Origin: Pseudocalidococcus sp964653145
Lineage (GTDB): Bacteria > Cyanobacteriota > Cyanobacteriia > Thermosynechococcales > Thermosynechococcaceae
Assembly: GCA_964653145.1 (NCBI GenBank)
Contig: CAZZCG010000001.1
Coordinates: 1-64,000 of the forward strand
Direction: 5' to 3'
DNA length: 64,000 nt
The translations under genes and the position numbers were made by a program. Below, piece after piece: positions 52,194 through 61,426 of this stretch. Position 1 is the stretch's first letter; each line of letters begins with the position of its first letter. The notes under the pieces are model-generated. The model was not told the DNA's origin, did no database searches, and saw only the letters and a list, made by a program, of their open reading frames with translations.

Positions 52194-53063
52194 ATGTCCA
52201 TTCGCGGAACAACCCAACTTTTGGGGGTAATTGGCTATCCGATCAACCATAGCCTTTCACCAGTGATGCACAATGCCGCCCTAGAGCATTTAGGACTGGA
52301 TTATGCCTATTTACCCTTTGCCGTTGCCCCTGGGGAATTGCAGGCGGCACTGGTGGGGTTGTGGACCTTAGGGGTACGGGGCTTTAATGTCACAATTCCC
52401 CACAAACAGGCGGTCATCCCCCTACTGGCGTCAGTATCAGACTTGGCGGAACAGGTGGGTGCGGTTAATACGGTCAAACGAACGACAGCCGGTTGGGGGG
52501 GAACCAACACTGATGTTGCTGGATTTCTCAAGCCCCTCCAAAACTTGCCAGGGCGTCAATGGCCTGATCAATCTGGATTGCTTCTGGGCTGTGGTGGAGC
52601 GGCTCGGGCTGTGGTTTTAGCCTGCTGGCAGTTGGGGCTGGCCCAGTTAACTGTAACAGCGCGGGACCTAGAAAAGCTCGTGGCCTTTCAGGAAAGTTGG
52701 CAGGGAATTTTCCCCCCCGGATTTCTCAAAATTATTCCCTGGGGAGCTTGGGCAGGAGAGCTTGGACAAGTTGACCTAGTGATCAATGCCACTCCCTTAG
52801 GTATGGCTCCAGCTACCCACGAATCTCCCTTATCGGCAGGGGATATTGAGCGATTGGGGAAAGACACAATTTTATACGACCTAATCTACACCCCTAATCC
52901 AACTCGATTTCTGGCCTGGGGCAAAGAGCGGGGATTAACAGTGTTAGATGGCCTGGAAATGCTTGTTCAACAGGGAGCAGCGGCCTTTGAATGGTGGCTT
53001 GATCAAGAGGCTCCGGTGGACATTATGCGCCAACGCGCCCGGGCAGAACTATTTCCCAACTAA
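52194..53063 (+). CDS. aroE: Shikimate dehydrogenase
   Basis: 289-residue NADPH enzyme reducing 3-dehydroshikimate in the aromatic amino acid pathway. LLGVIGYPINHSLSPVMHNA binds substrate, and the catalytic Lys is in FNVTIPHKQAVIPL. GAVNTVKRTTAGWGGTNTDV and the NADP loop GLLLGCGGAARAVVL follow, then INATPLGMAP. It ends 23 bases from the convergent rpsI end. Confidence 0.95.
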   Translation: MSIRGTTQLLGVIGYPINHSLSPVMHNAALEHLGLDYAYLPFAVAPGELQAALVGLWTLGVRGFNVTIPHKQAVIPLLASVSDLAEQVGAVNTVKRTTAGWGGTNTDVAGFLKPLQNLPGRQWPDQSGLLLGCGGAARAVVLACWQLGLAQLTVTARDLEKLVAFQESWQGIFPPGFLKIIPWGAWAGELGQVDLVINATPLGMAPATHESPLSAGDIERLGKDTILYDLIYTPNPTRFLAWGKERGLTVLDGLEMLVQQGAAAFEWWLDQEAPVDIMRQRARAELFPN

Positions 53064-53086
53064 CCACTGGCTGCTGCTGATCTGTT

Positions 53087-53494
53087 TTACCGTTTCGAGT
53101 ATTGCGGGGCCTTCCGGGCTTTGCGTAACCCATATTTTTTCCGTTCCTTTGAGCGGGGATCCCGAGTCAGGTAGCCTTCAACCTTCAGGGGCTTGCGATT
53201 TTCCCCATCCAACTGACAGAGTGCCCGGGCGACACCTAGGCGAATCGAGTCCGCTTGACCGGTTAAACCTCCACCGTGGGCATTCACTAAAATGTCATAG
53301 CTATTTTCCAGGCCTAGGGTTTCTAACGGAGCCTTAGCTAAAGCCAAATAGCCAGGATTAAAGTTCAAGTATTGATCCCCAGGCCGGCCGTTGATAACCA
53401 GCTTGCCTTCACCAGGAACTAAGCGCACCCGAGCAATTGAGGACTTCCGGCGACCAGTACCAATATAAACCGCACGTTTCTCTGCAATTTGCAT
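53087..53494 (-). CDS. rpsI: Ribosomal protein uS9
   Basis: 135-residue small-subunit protein that contacts tRNA in the P site by its C-terminal tail (DPRSKERKKYGLRKARKAPQ, ending YSKR). GTGRRKSSIARVRLVPGEGK is the family N-terminus. It is the last gene of the operon and follows rplM by 3 bases. rpmE, often next in cyanobacteria, is absent. Confidence 0.97.
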   Translation of the reverse strand: MQIAEKRAVYIGTGRRKSSIARVRLVPGEGKLVINGRPGDQYLNFNPGYLALAKAPLETLGLENSYDILVNAHGGGLTGQADSIRLGVARALCQLDGENRKPLKVEGYLTRDPRSKERKKYGLRKARKAPQYSKR

Positions 53495-53497
53495 AGA

Positions 53498-53962
53498 TTA
53501 AACTCCTGGAATGGTGGAAATGGTGAGGGTTTCAGGCTTCTGGGCTGCATGGGGATGATCTGGGCCAGCATAAACTTTCAGCTTGGTGAACAGCTTCCGC
53601 CCGAGGGCATTTTTGGGCAGCATTCCTTTAATTGCCTGCTCAATGATCCGCTGGGGAATCCGGGCTTGGAGGTGGGCAAAGGTTTCTGTTTTCATCCCGC
53701 CTGGACGACCCGAATGCCGCCGATAAACTTTTTGACTAGATTTTTTTCCCGTAACAGCCACTTTCTCAGCGTTGATGATTACTAAAAAGTCACCGGCATC
53801 CATGTGGGGGGTATAGGTGGGCTTGTTTTTACCCCGTAAAACCCGGGCAGCTTCCGTCGCCAGACGTCCTAAGCGTTGGTCAGCGGCATCAATCACATAC
53901 CACTGGGGTTCAAGTTCCGCCACCGGGGGCAAGTAGGTTTTATTTAAGTTAGATGTGGTCAT
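53498..53962 (-). CDS. rplM: Ribosomal protein uL13
   Basis: 154-residue large-subunit protein. WYVIDAADQRLGRLATEAAR, LRGKNKPTYTPHMDAGDFLV and the VYRRHSGRPGG segment followed by KGMLPKNALGRKLFTKLKVY are typical. It lies between truA and rpsI on the minus strand. Confidence 0.97.
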   Translation of the reverse strand: MTTSNLNKTYLPPVAELEPQWYVIDAADQRLGRLATEAARVLRGKNKPTYTPHMDAGDFLVIINAEKVAVTGKKSSQKVYRRHSGRPGGMKTETFAHLQARIPQRIIEQAIKGMLPKNALGRKLFTKLKVYAGPDHPHAAQKPETLTISTIPGV

Positions 53963-53983
53963 AAACAGTTACTCTCATGGGTA

Positions 53984-54832
53984 CTAGGCGGTAATCAAAT
54001 CGGTTGTGGGCAGAGGTAGGAACCAGCGGGGTAGGGTATCAAACCACACCTCTTCTGCCAGGGGGAATTCGGGATAACCGACGCGCAGTAAACACAGTCC
54101 CCTAGCGGGAGCCGAATATTTAACTTCTTCGCGACGATTCTGTTGCCAGATCTGGGTAAAGCTGCCCTCTGACCGTTGACCCGCTCCCACTTGCACCAAT
54201 AGCCCCACCAGCAGTCGCATCATCCCGTAGAGAAAGCCACTGGCCTGGACTTCGATTTCGACAACTGGGCCGCGCCGCTGACAGGATACTTCTTGCACAT
54301 CTACCAAGGAATGAGGTCGACTGGAGCCTGCCCGTTCAAACGCCCCTAAGTCTTGGGAACCGAGAAGCGGATTCAGAGCAGCCTGCATCTGGCTAACATC
54401 TAGATCAGCCTGATAGTAGTGCCAGGCCAGGGGGGCAATAAACAGATTTGGAAGCGGATCTGTATAGAGGGTGTAACGATACCGCCGCCAAGCTGCCGAA
54501 AACCGAGCGTGCCAAGTCAATGGAACCGCAGTCGCCCCCCGAATCAAAATATCCTTGGGCAACCGACTATTCAAAATTGCTGGCCAGCGATAGGCAGGAA
54601 TTACAGCCTGAGTGTCAAAATGAGCCACTTGGGCCGCAGCATGAACACCCGTATCTGTCCGACCAGCCCCATGAATCCGCACCGAATGCCCTAAGACTGA
54701 ACTGATGACCCCTTCAATCTCGGCCTGGATGCTCCGTTGCCGGGGTTGCCATTGCCAGCCATGATAGTGCGTTCCCAAGTATTGAATAACTAGGGCAATG
54801 CGTTGAGTCGTATCGGATACTAGGCCAGCCAT
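53984..54832 (-). CDS. truA: tRNA pseudouridine synthase A
   Basis: 282-residue enzyme making pseudouridine at positions 38-40 of the tRNA anticodon arm. The catalytic Asp is in HGAGRTDTGVHAAAQVAHFD. GTHYHGWQWQPRQRSIQAEI and ASGFLYGMMRLLVGLLVQVG are also typical. In cyanobacteria truA commonly sits between rplQ and rplM, as here. Confidence 0.95.
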   Translation of the reverse strand: MAGLVSDTTQRIALVIQYLGTHYHGWQWQPRQRSIQAEIEGVISSVLGHSVRIHGAGRTDTGVHAAAQVAHFDTQAVIPAYRWPAILNSRLPKDILIRGATAVPLTWHARFSAAWRRYRYTLYTDPLPNLFIAPLAWHYYQADLDVSQMQAALNPLLGSQDLGAFERAGSSRPHSLVDVQEVSCQRRGPVVEIEVQASGFLYGMMRLLVGLLVQVGAGQRSEGSFTQIWQQNRREEVKYSAPARGLCLLRVGYPEFPLAEEVWFDTLPRWFLPLPTTDLITA

Positions 54833-54843
54833 GACTGTCTCGC

Positions 54844-55194
54844 TTAGACCAACTCAATTACAGCCATTTCCGCGTTGTCACCCCGTCGCCGCACCGTACG
54901 AATAATCCGGGTATAGCCACCGGGCCGACTGCCATAGCGTTCTGGGGCCTGGGCAAAGAGGGAATGCACAAGATTTTTATCAAAAATATACCCCAAGGCT
55001 TGACGTCGAGCAGCTAGGGAACCATCCTTAGCCAAGGTAATCATTTTATCGGCCTGGGCTTGGACGGCTTTGGCCCTAACTTTAGTGGTGGTGATCCGAC
55101 CGTGGCGAATTAACTCTGTGGTTAAACTCCGCAACAGGGCCTTACGCTGATCCGCAGGCAAACTTAATTGAGGGACTCGACAACGGTGACGCAT
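54844..55194 (-). CDS. rplQ: Ribosomal protein bL17
   Basis: 116-residue protein near the exit tunnel. MRHRCRVPQLSLPADQRKAL and RSLTTELIRHGRITTTKVRA are the family N-terminal core, and GGYTRIIRTVRRRGDNAEMA is the C-terminal part. It follows rpoA by 23 bases. Confidence 0.97.
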   Translation of the reverse strand: MRHRCRVPQLSLPADQRKALLRSLTTELIRHGRITTTKVRAKAVQAQADKMITLAKDGSLAARRQALGYIFDKNLVHSLFAQAPERYGSRPGGYTRIIRTVRRRGDNAEMAVIELV

Positions 55195-55217
55195 AACGGT
55201 AAAAACTCCTAGCGCAA

Positions 55218-56174
55218 CTAATTACGGGCGGGTTTTTGGGGCGGTAAGGTAATCCCCAAATGCTTTTGCAAGGCTTCAATCACTTCCTCAGCGGATTTCT
55301 GCCCGAAGTTTTTGATCTCAAGCAAGTCCTCTTGGGAATATTCCAATAGGTCGGCTACGGAATTGATTTGAGCCCGCTTCAAGCAGTTGTAGGCCCGCAC
55401 CGACAGATTTAAGCTCTCAATCTGAATTTGCCCAGCTTCATCGTTATCATCCCCTCGGGTTAGCTCTGCGGTATGTAACGGAGCTTCTTTAAGAGGATTA
55501 AAAAGATCAACGAGGATATTGGCGGACTGACTCAGAGCTTCTTGGGGGCTGATACTCCCATTTGTCCAGATTTCCAGGGTCAAGCGATCCTTAAATGGAC
55601 GATCATCTTCTCCGGGGCCACCAACACGAATATCGTCAACGCTGTAATTGACTTTCTGCACTGGCATAAAAACAGCATCCAGTTGCAGATAATCTAAGGC
55701 CAGGCGATCATCCTTGGCCCGCTCAATACTCCGATAGCCTGTACCCCGCTCAATCTTGAATTCCATTTCCAGGGTGGCGTCTGCGTTCAGTGTCGCAATG
55801 TAGTGCCCAGGATTAATCACTTCTACGTCGGAGGATAATTGAATTTCATCCGCTGTCACGGTGCCAGGCCCCTGAAATAACAGCCGTCCCATCTGGGGTT
55901 CGTGGGTATAGCTGCGAAGTACGAGTTGCTTCATTTGCAGGAGAATGTCCATCACATCTTCCCGCACCCCTGGGATTGTCATGAACTCGTGGGTAACCCC
56001 AGCAATCCGCACCGCTGTGACCGCAGTTCCCACTAAGCTAGACAATAAAATTCGTCGCAACGCATTGCCAACCGTCATCCCCTGGCCCCGTTCTAAGGGT
56101 TGGAGAACAAACCGGCCGTAATGGCTGGAGTCGGGATTAACCCGCGTTTCTACACATTCAATCTGATAAGACAT
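55218..56174 (-). CDS. rpoA: RNA polymerase alpha subunit
   Basis: 318-residue subunit that nucleates polymerase assembly. The N-terminal domain has YGRFVLQPLERGQGMTVGNA and LRRILLSSLVGTAVTAVRI. The C-terminal domain (about 245-310) has LNLSVRAYNCLKRAQINSVA and LLEIKNFGQKSAEEVIEALQ, the region that binds promoter UP elements and activators. The order rpsM-rpsK-rpoA-rplQ is standard. Confidence 0.97.
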   Translation of the reverse strand: MSYQIECVETRVNPDSSHYGRFVLQPLERGQGMTVGNALRRILLSSLVGTAVTAVRIAGVTHEFMTIPGVREDVMDILLQMKQLVLRSYTHEPQMGRLLFQGPGTVTADEIQLSSDVEVINPGHYIATLNADATLEMEFKIERGTGYRSIERAKDDRLALDYLQLDAVFMPVQKVNYSVDDIRVGGPGEDDRPFKDRLTLEIWTNGSISPQEALSQSANILVDLFNPLKEAPLHTAELTRGDDNDEAGQIQIESLNLSVRAYNCLKRAQINSVADLLEYSQEDLLEIKNFGQKSAEEVIEALQKHLGITLPPQKPARN

Positions 56175-56200
56175 TCAGCCAAAATCTCCTGCTGTTAGCT

Positions 56201-56593
56201 CTAAACCCGCCGCCGTTTGGGGGGCCGGCAACCGTTGTGGGGAATGGGGGTTACATCCCGAATCAAGGTAATTTCCAGGCCGGCCCCTTGTAAAGCCCGA
56301 ATTGCTGTTTCCCGTCCTGATCCCGGCCCGCTGACCATCACCTCAATTTGACGCATGCCTTGATCAATCGCTCGCCGGGCCGCGCCATCCGCCGCAGTTT
56401 GGGCCGCAAAGGGAGTTCCTTTTTTCGCCCCTTTGAAACCGCTGGAACCTGCGGAGGCCCAGGATATCACTTCACCGTTGGTATCGGTAATTGAAATGAT
56501 GGTGTTATTAAATGTGGATTGGATGTGGGCCACACCACTGGGGACATTGCGCTTTTGCTTGCGGGGGCCAGAACGTTTGGGGGATGGAGCCAT
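56201..56593 (-). CDS. rpsK: Ribosomal protein uS11
   Basis: 130-residue small-subunit platform protein. GVAHIQSTFNNTIISITDTN and GSGRETAIRALQGAGLEITL with DVTPIPHNGCRPPKRRRV at the C-terminus match the family. The gap to rpsM upstream is 62 bases. Confidence 0.97.
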   Translation of the reverse strand: MAPSPKRSGPRKQKRNVPSGVAHIQSTFNNTIISITDTNGEVISWASAGSSGFKGAKKGTPFAAQTAADGAARRAIDQGMRQIEVMVSGPGSGRETAIRALQGAGLEITLIRDVTPIPHNGCRPPKRRRV

Positions 56594-56655
56594 AACTTAA
56601 ACCTAAATCGTGGAGATAAAAGGGAAAAATCCGAAAGAGAAAACGGGATACAGGA

Positions 56656-57036
56656 CTATTTCTTGGCTGCAGCTTTCTTCTTGCCAGCGACAGTTCGCCG
56701 GGCGCCCCGCCGAGTGCGTGCATTTGTCCGAGTCCGTTGTCCCCGAACTGGTAAGCCCATCCGATGCCGCCGTCCGCGATAGGTGCCGATGTCCATCAAC
56801 CGTTTGATGTTCATGGCCTCAATTCGGCGCAAATCCCCTTCCACGTCATACTCGTCAATGGCCTGGCGGAGCGACAAGACATCGCTATCCACTAAGTCCT
56901 TAACACGGGTATCTGGATTGACCCCAGTTTTGGCTAAAATCTCCTGGGAGCGGGTCAAGCCAATCCCATAGATGTAAGTAAGGGCAATTTCTACACGTTT
57001 ATCACGGGGCAAATCAACGCCAGCAATCCGGGCCAC
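56656..57036 (-). CDS. rpsM: Ribosomal protein uS13
   Basis: 126-residue small-subunit head protein. It begins MARIAGVDLPRDKRVEIALT and contains YIYGIGLTRSQEILAKTGVN and the RHRMGLPVRGQRTRTNARTR segment. It starts with GTG at 57036. Confidence 0.97.
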   Translation of the reverse strand: MARIAGVDLPRDKRVEIALTYIYGIGLTRSQEILAKTGVNPDTRVKDLVDSDVLSLRQAIDEYDVEGDLRRIEAMNIKRLMDIGTYRGRRHRMGLPVRGQRTRTNARTRRGARRTVAGKKKAAAKK

Positions 57037-57068
57037 AATCTTCTCCCTAAACTGAATGAATCAACAAA

Positions 57069-57182
57069 TTAACCTTGCCGTTGCTTATGCTTTGGGTTAG
57101 AGCAAATCACCATCACCCGTCCGCGGCGGCGAATGATACGGCATTTTTCACAAATTTTGCGGACAGAGGCTCTTACTTTCAT
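57069..57182 (-). CDS. rpmJ: Ribosomal protein bL36
   Basis: 37-residue zinc-binding protein reading MKVRASVRKICEKCRIIRRR and then GRVMVICSNPKHKQRQG. The metal ligands C11, C14, C27 and H32 fit the zinc-binding form. It lies between infA and rpsM, 32 bases upstream of the latter. Confidence 0.97.
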   Translation of the reverse strand: MKVRASVRKICEKCRIIRRRGRVMVICSNPKHKQRQG

Positions 57183-57333
57183 AATGATCGCTTATATAGT
57201 CGCAAATATAGGATTGTAGCAAAGTTTACGGGACGAATCAAGCATTTTGAGTTAAATTGATGAGTTGGCGGGTGACGGCTGACTAATAAGGATGGATAAA
57301 CTCCAGATAAAATTCCCCATCGGCTTGAATCGG

Positions 57334-57558
57334 CTATTTCTTTCTTAGGCGGTAGGTGATTCGGCCCTTAGTCAGGTCGTAGGGTGTGAGCTCCACTTTG
57401 ACTCGGTCTCCCGGAAGGATTTTGATGTAGTTGCGCCGAATTTTCCCAGAGATGTGGGCCAGGACATTAAAGCCGTTATCCAAATCCACACGAAACATGG
57501 CGTTGGGCAGGGATTCCGTTACGGTTCCTTCAATTTCAATGGCATCCTGTTTAGACAA
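57334..57558 (-). CDS. infA: Translation initiation factor IF-1
   Basis: 74-residue S1-fold factor bound in the ribosomal A site. [40 protein letters not shown] and [18 protein letters not shown] cover the whole family length. A 151-base gap separates it from rpmJ downstream, longer than most gaps in the operon. Confidence 0.97.
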
Positions 57559-57576
57559 GCAAGCTCCTCTGAATCA

Positions 57577-58128
57577 TCACTGGGTAATGGCGGTGGTAAT
57601 GGCGGTTGTCACTTCAGAAATGGTGGCCATCCCATCAATGTGGACAAACTTGGGGTGTTCCTGATAGCTCAGGATCATTGGCAAGGTTTCCTCGGCATAA
57701 ACTTTTAGTCGATCCTGAATGACTTTAGGATCATCATCCTGGCGCTGGCGACCGAGTAAGCGTTGACTAAGAATGTCGGGCTTAACTTCCAAAAACAAAA
57801 GATAGTCGTAGCCTTGGTCAGTCCGCGTTAGCATTTCCTCTAAGACTTTGGCCTGGCTGGCGTTGCGGGGAAATCCATCAAGGAGCCACCCTGACTGAGC
57901 ATCAACCTGGGCTAGCCGTTTCTCAACCATATCCACCACTAACTGATCGGGAACCAGTTGCCCCTTATCCATGTAGGATTGTGCTTGCTGCCCCAATTCA
58001 GTCTGATTCGCCCGCTCTGACCGGAGGATGTCCCCGGTGGAAATGTGGGGAATTTGAAAGTGATCCACTAAAAACTGGGCCTGGGTGCCTTTACCTGAAC
58101 CGGGCCCGCCAAACAAAATTAAGCGCAT
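57577..58128 (-). CDS. adk: Adenylate kinase
   Basis: 183-residue short form that converts AMP and ATP to two ADP. MRLILFGGPGSGKGTQAQFL is the P-loop. ISTGDILRSERANQTELGQQ and GWLLDGFPRNASQAKVLEEM bind AMP. The LID is the short type without zinc cysteines (LGRQRQDDDPKVIQDRL). Its ATG overlaps the secY stop as TAATG. Confidence 0.96.
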   Translation of the reverse strand: MRLILFGGPGSGKGTQAQFLVDHFQIPHISTGDILRSERANQTELGQQAQSYMDKGQLVPDQLVVDMVEKRLAQVDAQSGWLLDGFPRNASQAKVLEEMLTRTDQGYDYLLFLEVKPDILSQRLLGRQRQDDDPKVIQDRLKVYAEETLPMILSYQEHPKFVHIDGMATISEVTTAITTAITQ

Positions 58129-59438
58129 TACTGTTTCACCATCCCTTCATACCGTTGGGAAATAACATAGGTCTGAATTTGTTTAGCGGTATCAATAGCT
58201 ACGCCCACTAGGATGAGAAGAGAAGTCGCCCCCAGGCCTTGGAAGGTGGTCACACGGGTTGCACTTTCCACAGCGGTGGGAACAATTGCCACCAGGCCCA
58301 GGAAAATGGCTCCTAAAAGCGTTAACCGATTCAAAACCTTTTCGATGTAGTCCGAGGTGGCTTTACCCGGCCGAATCCCAGGAATACTAGCCCCCATCTT
58401 TTTCAGGTTTTGGGACATGTCCACTGGATTAACCACTAAGGACGCATAGAAATAACTGAAGAAGAGAATCAAGACTAGGTAGAAAATTACATAAACCCAG
58501 GGGGTAGGGCCGCCAGGGGATAGGTAGGCAGCAATCTGAGCTACGGTTTCATTCTGGCTGAACTGAGCCAAGGTTGAGGGTAGAATCAGCATCGCCGAGG
58601 CAAAAATAATTGGCATTACTCCCCCTTGGTTCAGACGCAGGGGCAAGTAGCTGGTTTGTTCCCGATACAATCGCCGCCCCACTTGTCGTCGGGCTGAAAC
58701 AATTGGAATTCGCCGAGTTCCCTCTTGGACAAAGACAATCCCAACGATCATGGCCAGAAAGACCGCTGCCAGAATAATGATCCCACCGATGCTACCGCCA
58801 CTTTCCGCCAAGGCGATGGTCTGCCCAACTGAACTGGGGAGGTAAGCAACAATACTCAAGAAAATCAGCAGAGAGGCACCGTTCCCGATCCCCCGCTCTG
58901 TGATCAATTCTGATACCCACATAACAAACATTGAGCCGGCGGTAAGGGCCAAAGCGGTTTGGGCTAGGAACAGAGGGCCTGGGGTGATAGCAGCACCGGG
59001 AATAGAGTTGACAAAAATTGCAATACCTAAGCTTTGAATAATTGCCCAACCGACTGCCACATATCGAGTAATTTGGGAAATTTTACGACGACCCGCCTCC
59101 CCTTCATCTTTTTGTAAGCGCTCAAGGGAGGGGAGGGCTGCCGTCATCAACTGCATGATGATCGAAGCGTTAATGTAGGGTAAAATCCCCAGGGCAAAAA
59201 TTCCTAATGCTGAAATTCCACCACCTGAGAAAATATCCAAAAATTGGATAACAGAATTATTTTGGACAGCCGCTGCAAATATCCCTCGGTCAATTCCCGG
59301 CACAGGCAGGTAAATTCCTAATCGTACTAAAATCAACAGCCCTAAGGTGACCAAGACCCGACTGCGTAATCCCGCGGCCTGGGCCATTTGCATGAATGTT
59401 TCCTGGGCTGATGGCGTTTTACCGCGACTGACGACCAT
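58128..59438 (-). CDS. secY: Preprotein translocase subunit SecY
   Basis: 436-residue channel protein with ten membrane spans in the cytoplasmic or thylakoid membrane. LGIYLPVPGIDRGIFAAAVQ, FSGGGISALGIFALGILPYI and NASIIMQLMTAALPSLERLQ form the plug and lateral gate region. QEGTRRIPIVSARRQVGRR and GGVMPIIFASAMLILP are typical as well. It follows rplO in the standard order. Confidence 0.97.
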   Translation of the reverse strand: MVVSRGKTPSAQETFMQMAQAAGLRSRVLVTLGLLILVRLGIYLPVPGIDRGIFAAAVQNNSVIQFLDIFSGGGISALGIFALGILPYINASIIMQLMTAALPSLERLQKDEGEAGRRKISQITRYVAVGWAIIQSLGIAIFVNSIPGAAITPGPLFLAQTALALTAGSMFVMWVSELITERGIGNGASLLIFLSIVAYLPSSVGQTIALAESGGSIGGIIILAAVFLAMIVGIVFVQEGTRRIPIVSARRQVGRRLYREQTSYLPLRLNQGGVMPIIFASAMLILPSTLAQFSQNETVAQIAAYLSPGGPTPWVYVIFYLVLILFFSYFYASLVVNPVDMSQNLKKMGASIPGIRPGKATSDYIEKVLNRLTLLGAIFLGLVAIVPTAVESATRVTTFQGLGATSLLILVGVAIDTAKQIQTYVISQRYEGMVKQ

Positions 59439-59476
59439 AGATGTTTACCTCTGCACCTAGTTTGCTTTGCCTCGGA

Positions 59477-59923
59477 TTAACCGATCACTGTGCATGAACC
59501 ACCTGCTTGCTCAATCTTGGCCTGGGCTGATTGGGTAAAGGCAGCGGCTGAGACCTCGAGGGCAACAGACAACTCGCCATCTCCCAAGAGTTTTAGGGGG
59601 CCGTCATTCGTGGTGACAATCCCAACTTCCATTAGAGATTCCAAGGTGACTTGACTATTGGCAGGTAGTTCATTCAGACGACCGACATTGATCGTAGTGT
59701 AGGCCTGGCGATTAATCACCGTAAAGTGTTTCAGTTTGGGAACGCGGCGATAGAGCGGATTTTGCCCCCCTTCAAACCCAGGCCGAGTGGGACGACCAGA
59801 ACGAGACTTTTGCCCCCGCATCCCAAACCCACCGCTGGCTCCCTGTCCCGCAGAGATACCACGACCAATCCGGCGTTTGCGTTTCCGGGATCCGGTTTGA
59901 GGCTGAAGATCTGTTAATCGCAT
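59477..59923 (-). CDS. rplO: Ribosomal protein uL15
   Basis: 148-residue protein. MRLTDLQPQTGSRKRKRRIG and RGISAGQGASGGFGMRGQKS are the glycine-rich N-terminus, and FEGGQNPLYRRVPKLKHF follows. I chose the ATG at 59923, with GGAG about 11 bases upstream; a TTG two codons earlier is unlikely. Confidence 0.96.
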   Translation of the reverse strand: MRLTDLQPQTGSRKRKRRIGRGISAGQGASGGFGMRGQKSRSGRPTRPGFEGGQNPLYRRVPKLKHFTVINRQAYTTINVGRLNELPANSQVTLESLMEVGIVTTNDGPLKLLGDGELSVALEVSAAAFTQSAQAKIEQAGGSCTVIG

Positions 59924-59949
59924 CGTCAAGACTCCTGGAGGTAATGGGC

Positions 59950-60474
59950 TTACTGACCGTAAAGTTGCTGGATGGAAATTTCCCGTTCTTCGGCCACTTC
60001 GGCCAAGGTGCGCAGGGAGGCGAGGGCCTCAATGGCGGCCCGGGCATTGTTTAGAGGATTGCTAGAACCCAGTTGTTTGGCTAAGACGTTCCGGACTCCG
60101 GCCAATTCCAACACGGTTCGGACGGCTCCCCCGGCAATTACCCCAGTCCCTGGTGCAGCAGGCCGAATCATGACGCGAGCAGCTCCTCCCTCTCCAGTTG
60201 TGGGATGGGGAATTGAGTTTGCTTTGGTAATCGGAATTTCCACCAAATGCTTTTTGCCATCGGCCACACCTTTTTTGACGGCTCCAATGACATCAGCAGC
60301 TTTACCGACCCCGACCCCGACCTGCCCACGCTCATTACCAACGACGACAATGGCGCGAAAGCTAAGTTTTTTACCACCCTTGACCACCTTAGAAACGCGG
60401 CGGATTTGGACAACCCGCTCCTGCCAATCCGTTTCTTTTTCCGCTTTGCGTGAACCTTTGCGACGACTTGCCAT
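59950..60474 (-). CDS. rpsE: Ribosomal protein uS5
   Basis: 174-residue protein important for decoding accuracy. It starts MASRRKGSRKAEKETDWQER, then VSKVVKGGKKLSFRAIVVVG, GQVGVGVGKAADVIGAVKKG and PAAPGTGVIAGGAVRTVLEL. I chose the ATG at 60474 to match the family N-terminus; the frame is open 30 codons further into rplR. Confidence 0.97.
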   Translation of the reverse strand: MASRRKGSRKAEKETDWQERVVQIRRVSKVVKGGKKLSFRAIVVVGNERGQVGVGVGKAADVIGAVKKGVADGKKHLVEIPITKANSIPHPTTGEGGAARVMIRPAAPGTGVIAGGAVRTVLELAGVRNVLAKQLGSSNPLNNARAAIEALASLRTLAEVAEEREISIQQLYGQ

Positions 60475-60484
60475 AGTTGAACCT

Positions 60485-60847
60485 CTAAAACTCCAGACCT
60501 GCTTCTCGGGCGGCATCGGCCAAGGCCTGGACCCGACCATGATATAAATTGCCACCCCGGTCAAACACTACTTGGGTAATTCCGGCTTCGATGGCTCGCT
60601 TGGCAACAAATTCACCCACGGCTGCCGCAGCTTCCTTCGTCCGACCATGACCGAACTTAGATTTCAAATCTGGCTCAACCGTTGAGGCGGCCACCAAGGT
60701 ATGTTGCTCCAGATCATCAATCACTTGGGCGTAAATATGCTGATGTGAGCGAAAAATAGCTAGCCGGGGCCTGGTGGCGGAACCAGAAACATTCCGCCGA
60801 ATCCGCCGATGCCGGCTGTGGGTTGCTTCCGTACGTGATTGTTTCAT
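60485..60847 (-). CDS. rplR: Ribosomal protein uL18
   Basis: 120-residue 5S-rRNA-binding protein. RRIRRNVSGSATRPRLAIFR, SHQHIYAQVIDDLEQHTLVA and VVFDRGGNLYHGRVQALADA match the family. Its ATG follows the rplF stop with no gap. Confidence 0.97.
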   Translation of the reverse strand: MKQSRTEATHSRHRRIRRNVSGSATRPRLAIFRSHQHIYAQVIDDLEQHTLVAASTVEPDLKSKFGHGRTKEAAAAVGEFVAKRAIEAGITQVVFDRGGNLYHGRVQALADAAREAGLEF

Positions 60848-61411
60848 CTATTTCTTCCCTGTTTTCCCGACCTTACGACGTACCGCTTCTCCGACATAGC
60901 GAATCCCTTTACCTTTATAGGGTTCAGGAGGACGCACCCCCCGGATTTGGGCGGCCAAGTTACCAACTTGCTCCTTATCAATTCCAGACACCAGAATTAA
61001 GGTGCCTTGGGTGACTTTCTTCCCTTGGTTATCTTCAAGTTCAAAGGTAATGCCACTGGGGGGGACAAACTCAACGGGATGGCTATAGCCGACTGTCAGG
61101 ACTAATTTGCTCCCCTGCATGTTGGCGCGATAGCCAATCCCTTGTATCTCGAGTTTTTTGCTGAAACCCTGGGCAACCCCTTCCACCATGTTGGCGACAA
61201 GGGTGCGACAGAGGCCATGCCGCTGACGAGCTGGGCGAGACTCATCCCGACGAGTAACTAAAACCGTGTTACCTTCCTGGACGATGATTACCTCTGGAGG
61301 CAAGACCCGGCTGAGTTGTCCCTTGGGACCTTTTACCGTGACTTCTTGCCCAGCTAAAGCCAGTGAGACCTTGTCGGGGAGGGGAATCGGACGTTTACCA
61401 ATACGAGACAT
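60848..61411 (-). CDS. rplF: Ribosomal protein uL6
   Basis: 187-residue protein near the factor-binding site. MSRIGKRPIPLPDKVSLALA and KKLEIQGIGYRANMQGSKLV are typical, as is the C-terminal PPEPYKGKGIRYVGEAVRRK. Confidence 0.97.
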   Translation of the reverse strand: MSRIGKRPIPLPDKVSLALAGQEVTVKGPKGQLSRVLPPEVIIVQEGNTVLVTRRDESRPARQRHGLCRTLVANMVEGVAQGFSKKLEIQGIGYRANMQGSKLVLTVGYSHPVEFVPPSGITFELEDNQGKKVTQGTLILVSGIDKEQVGNLAAQIRGVRPPEPYKGKGIRYVGEAVRRKVGKTGKK

Positions 61412-61426
61412 AATTAAACCCCACGT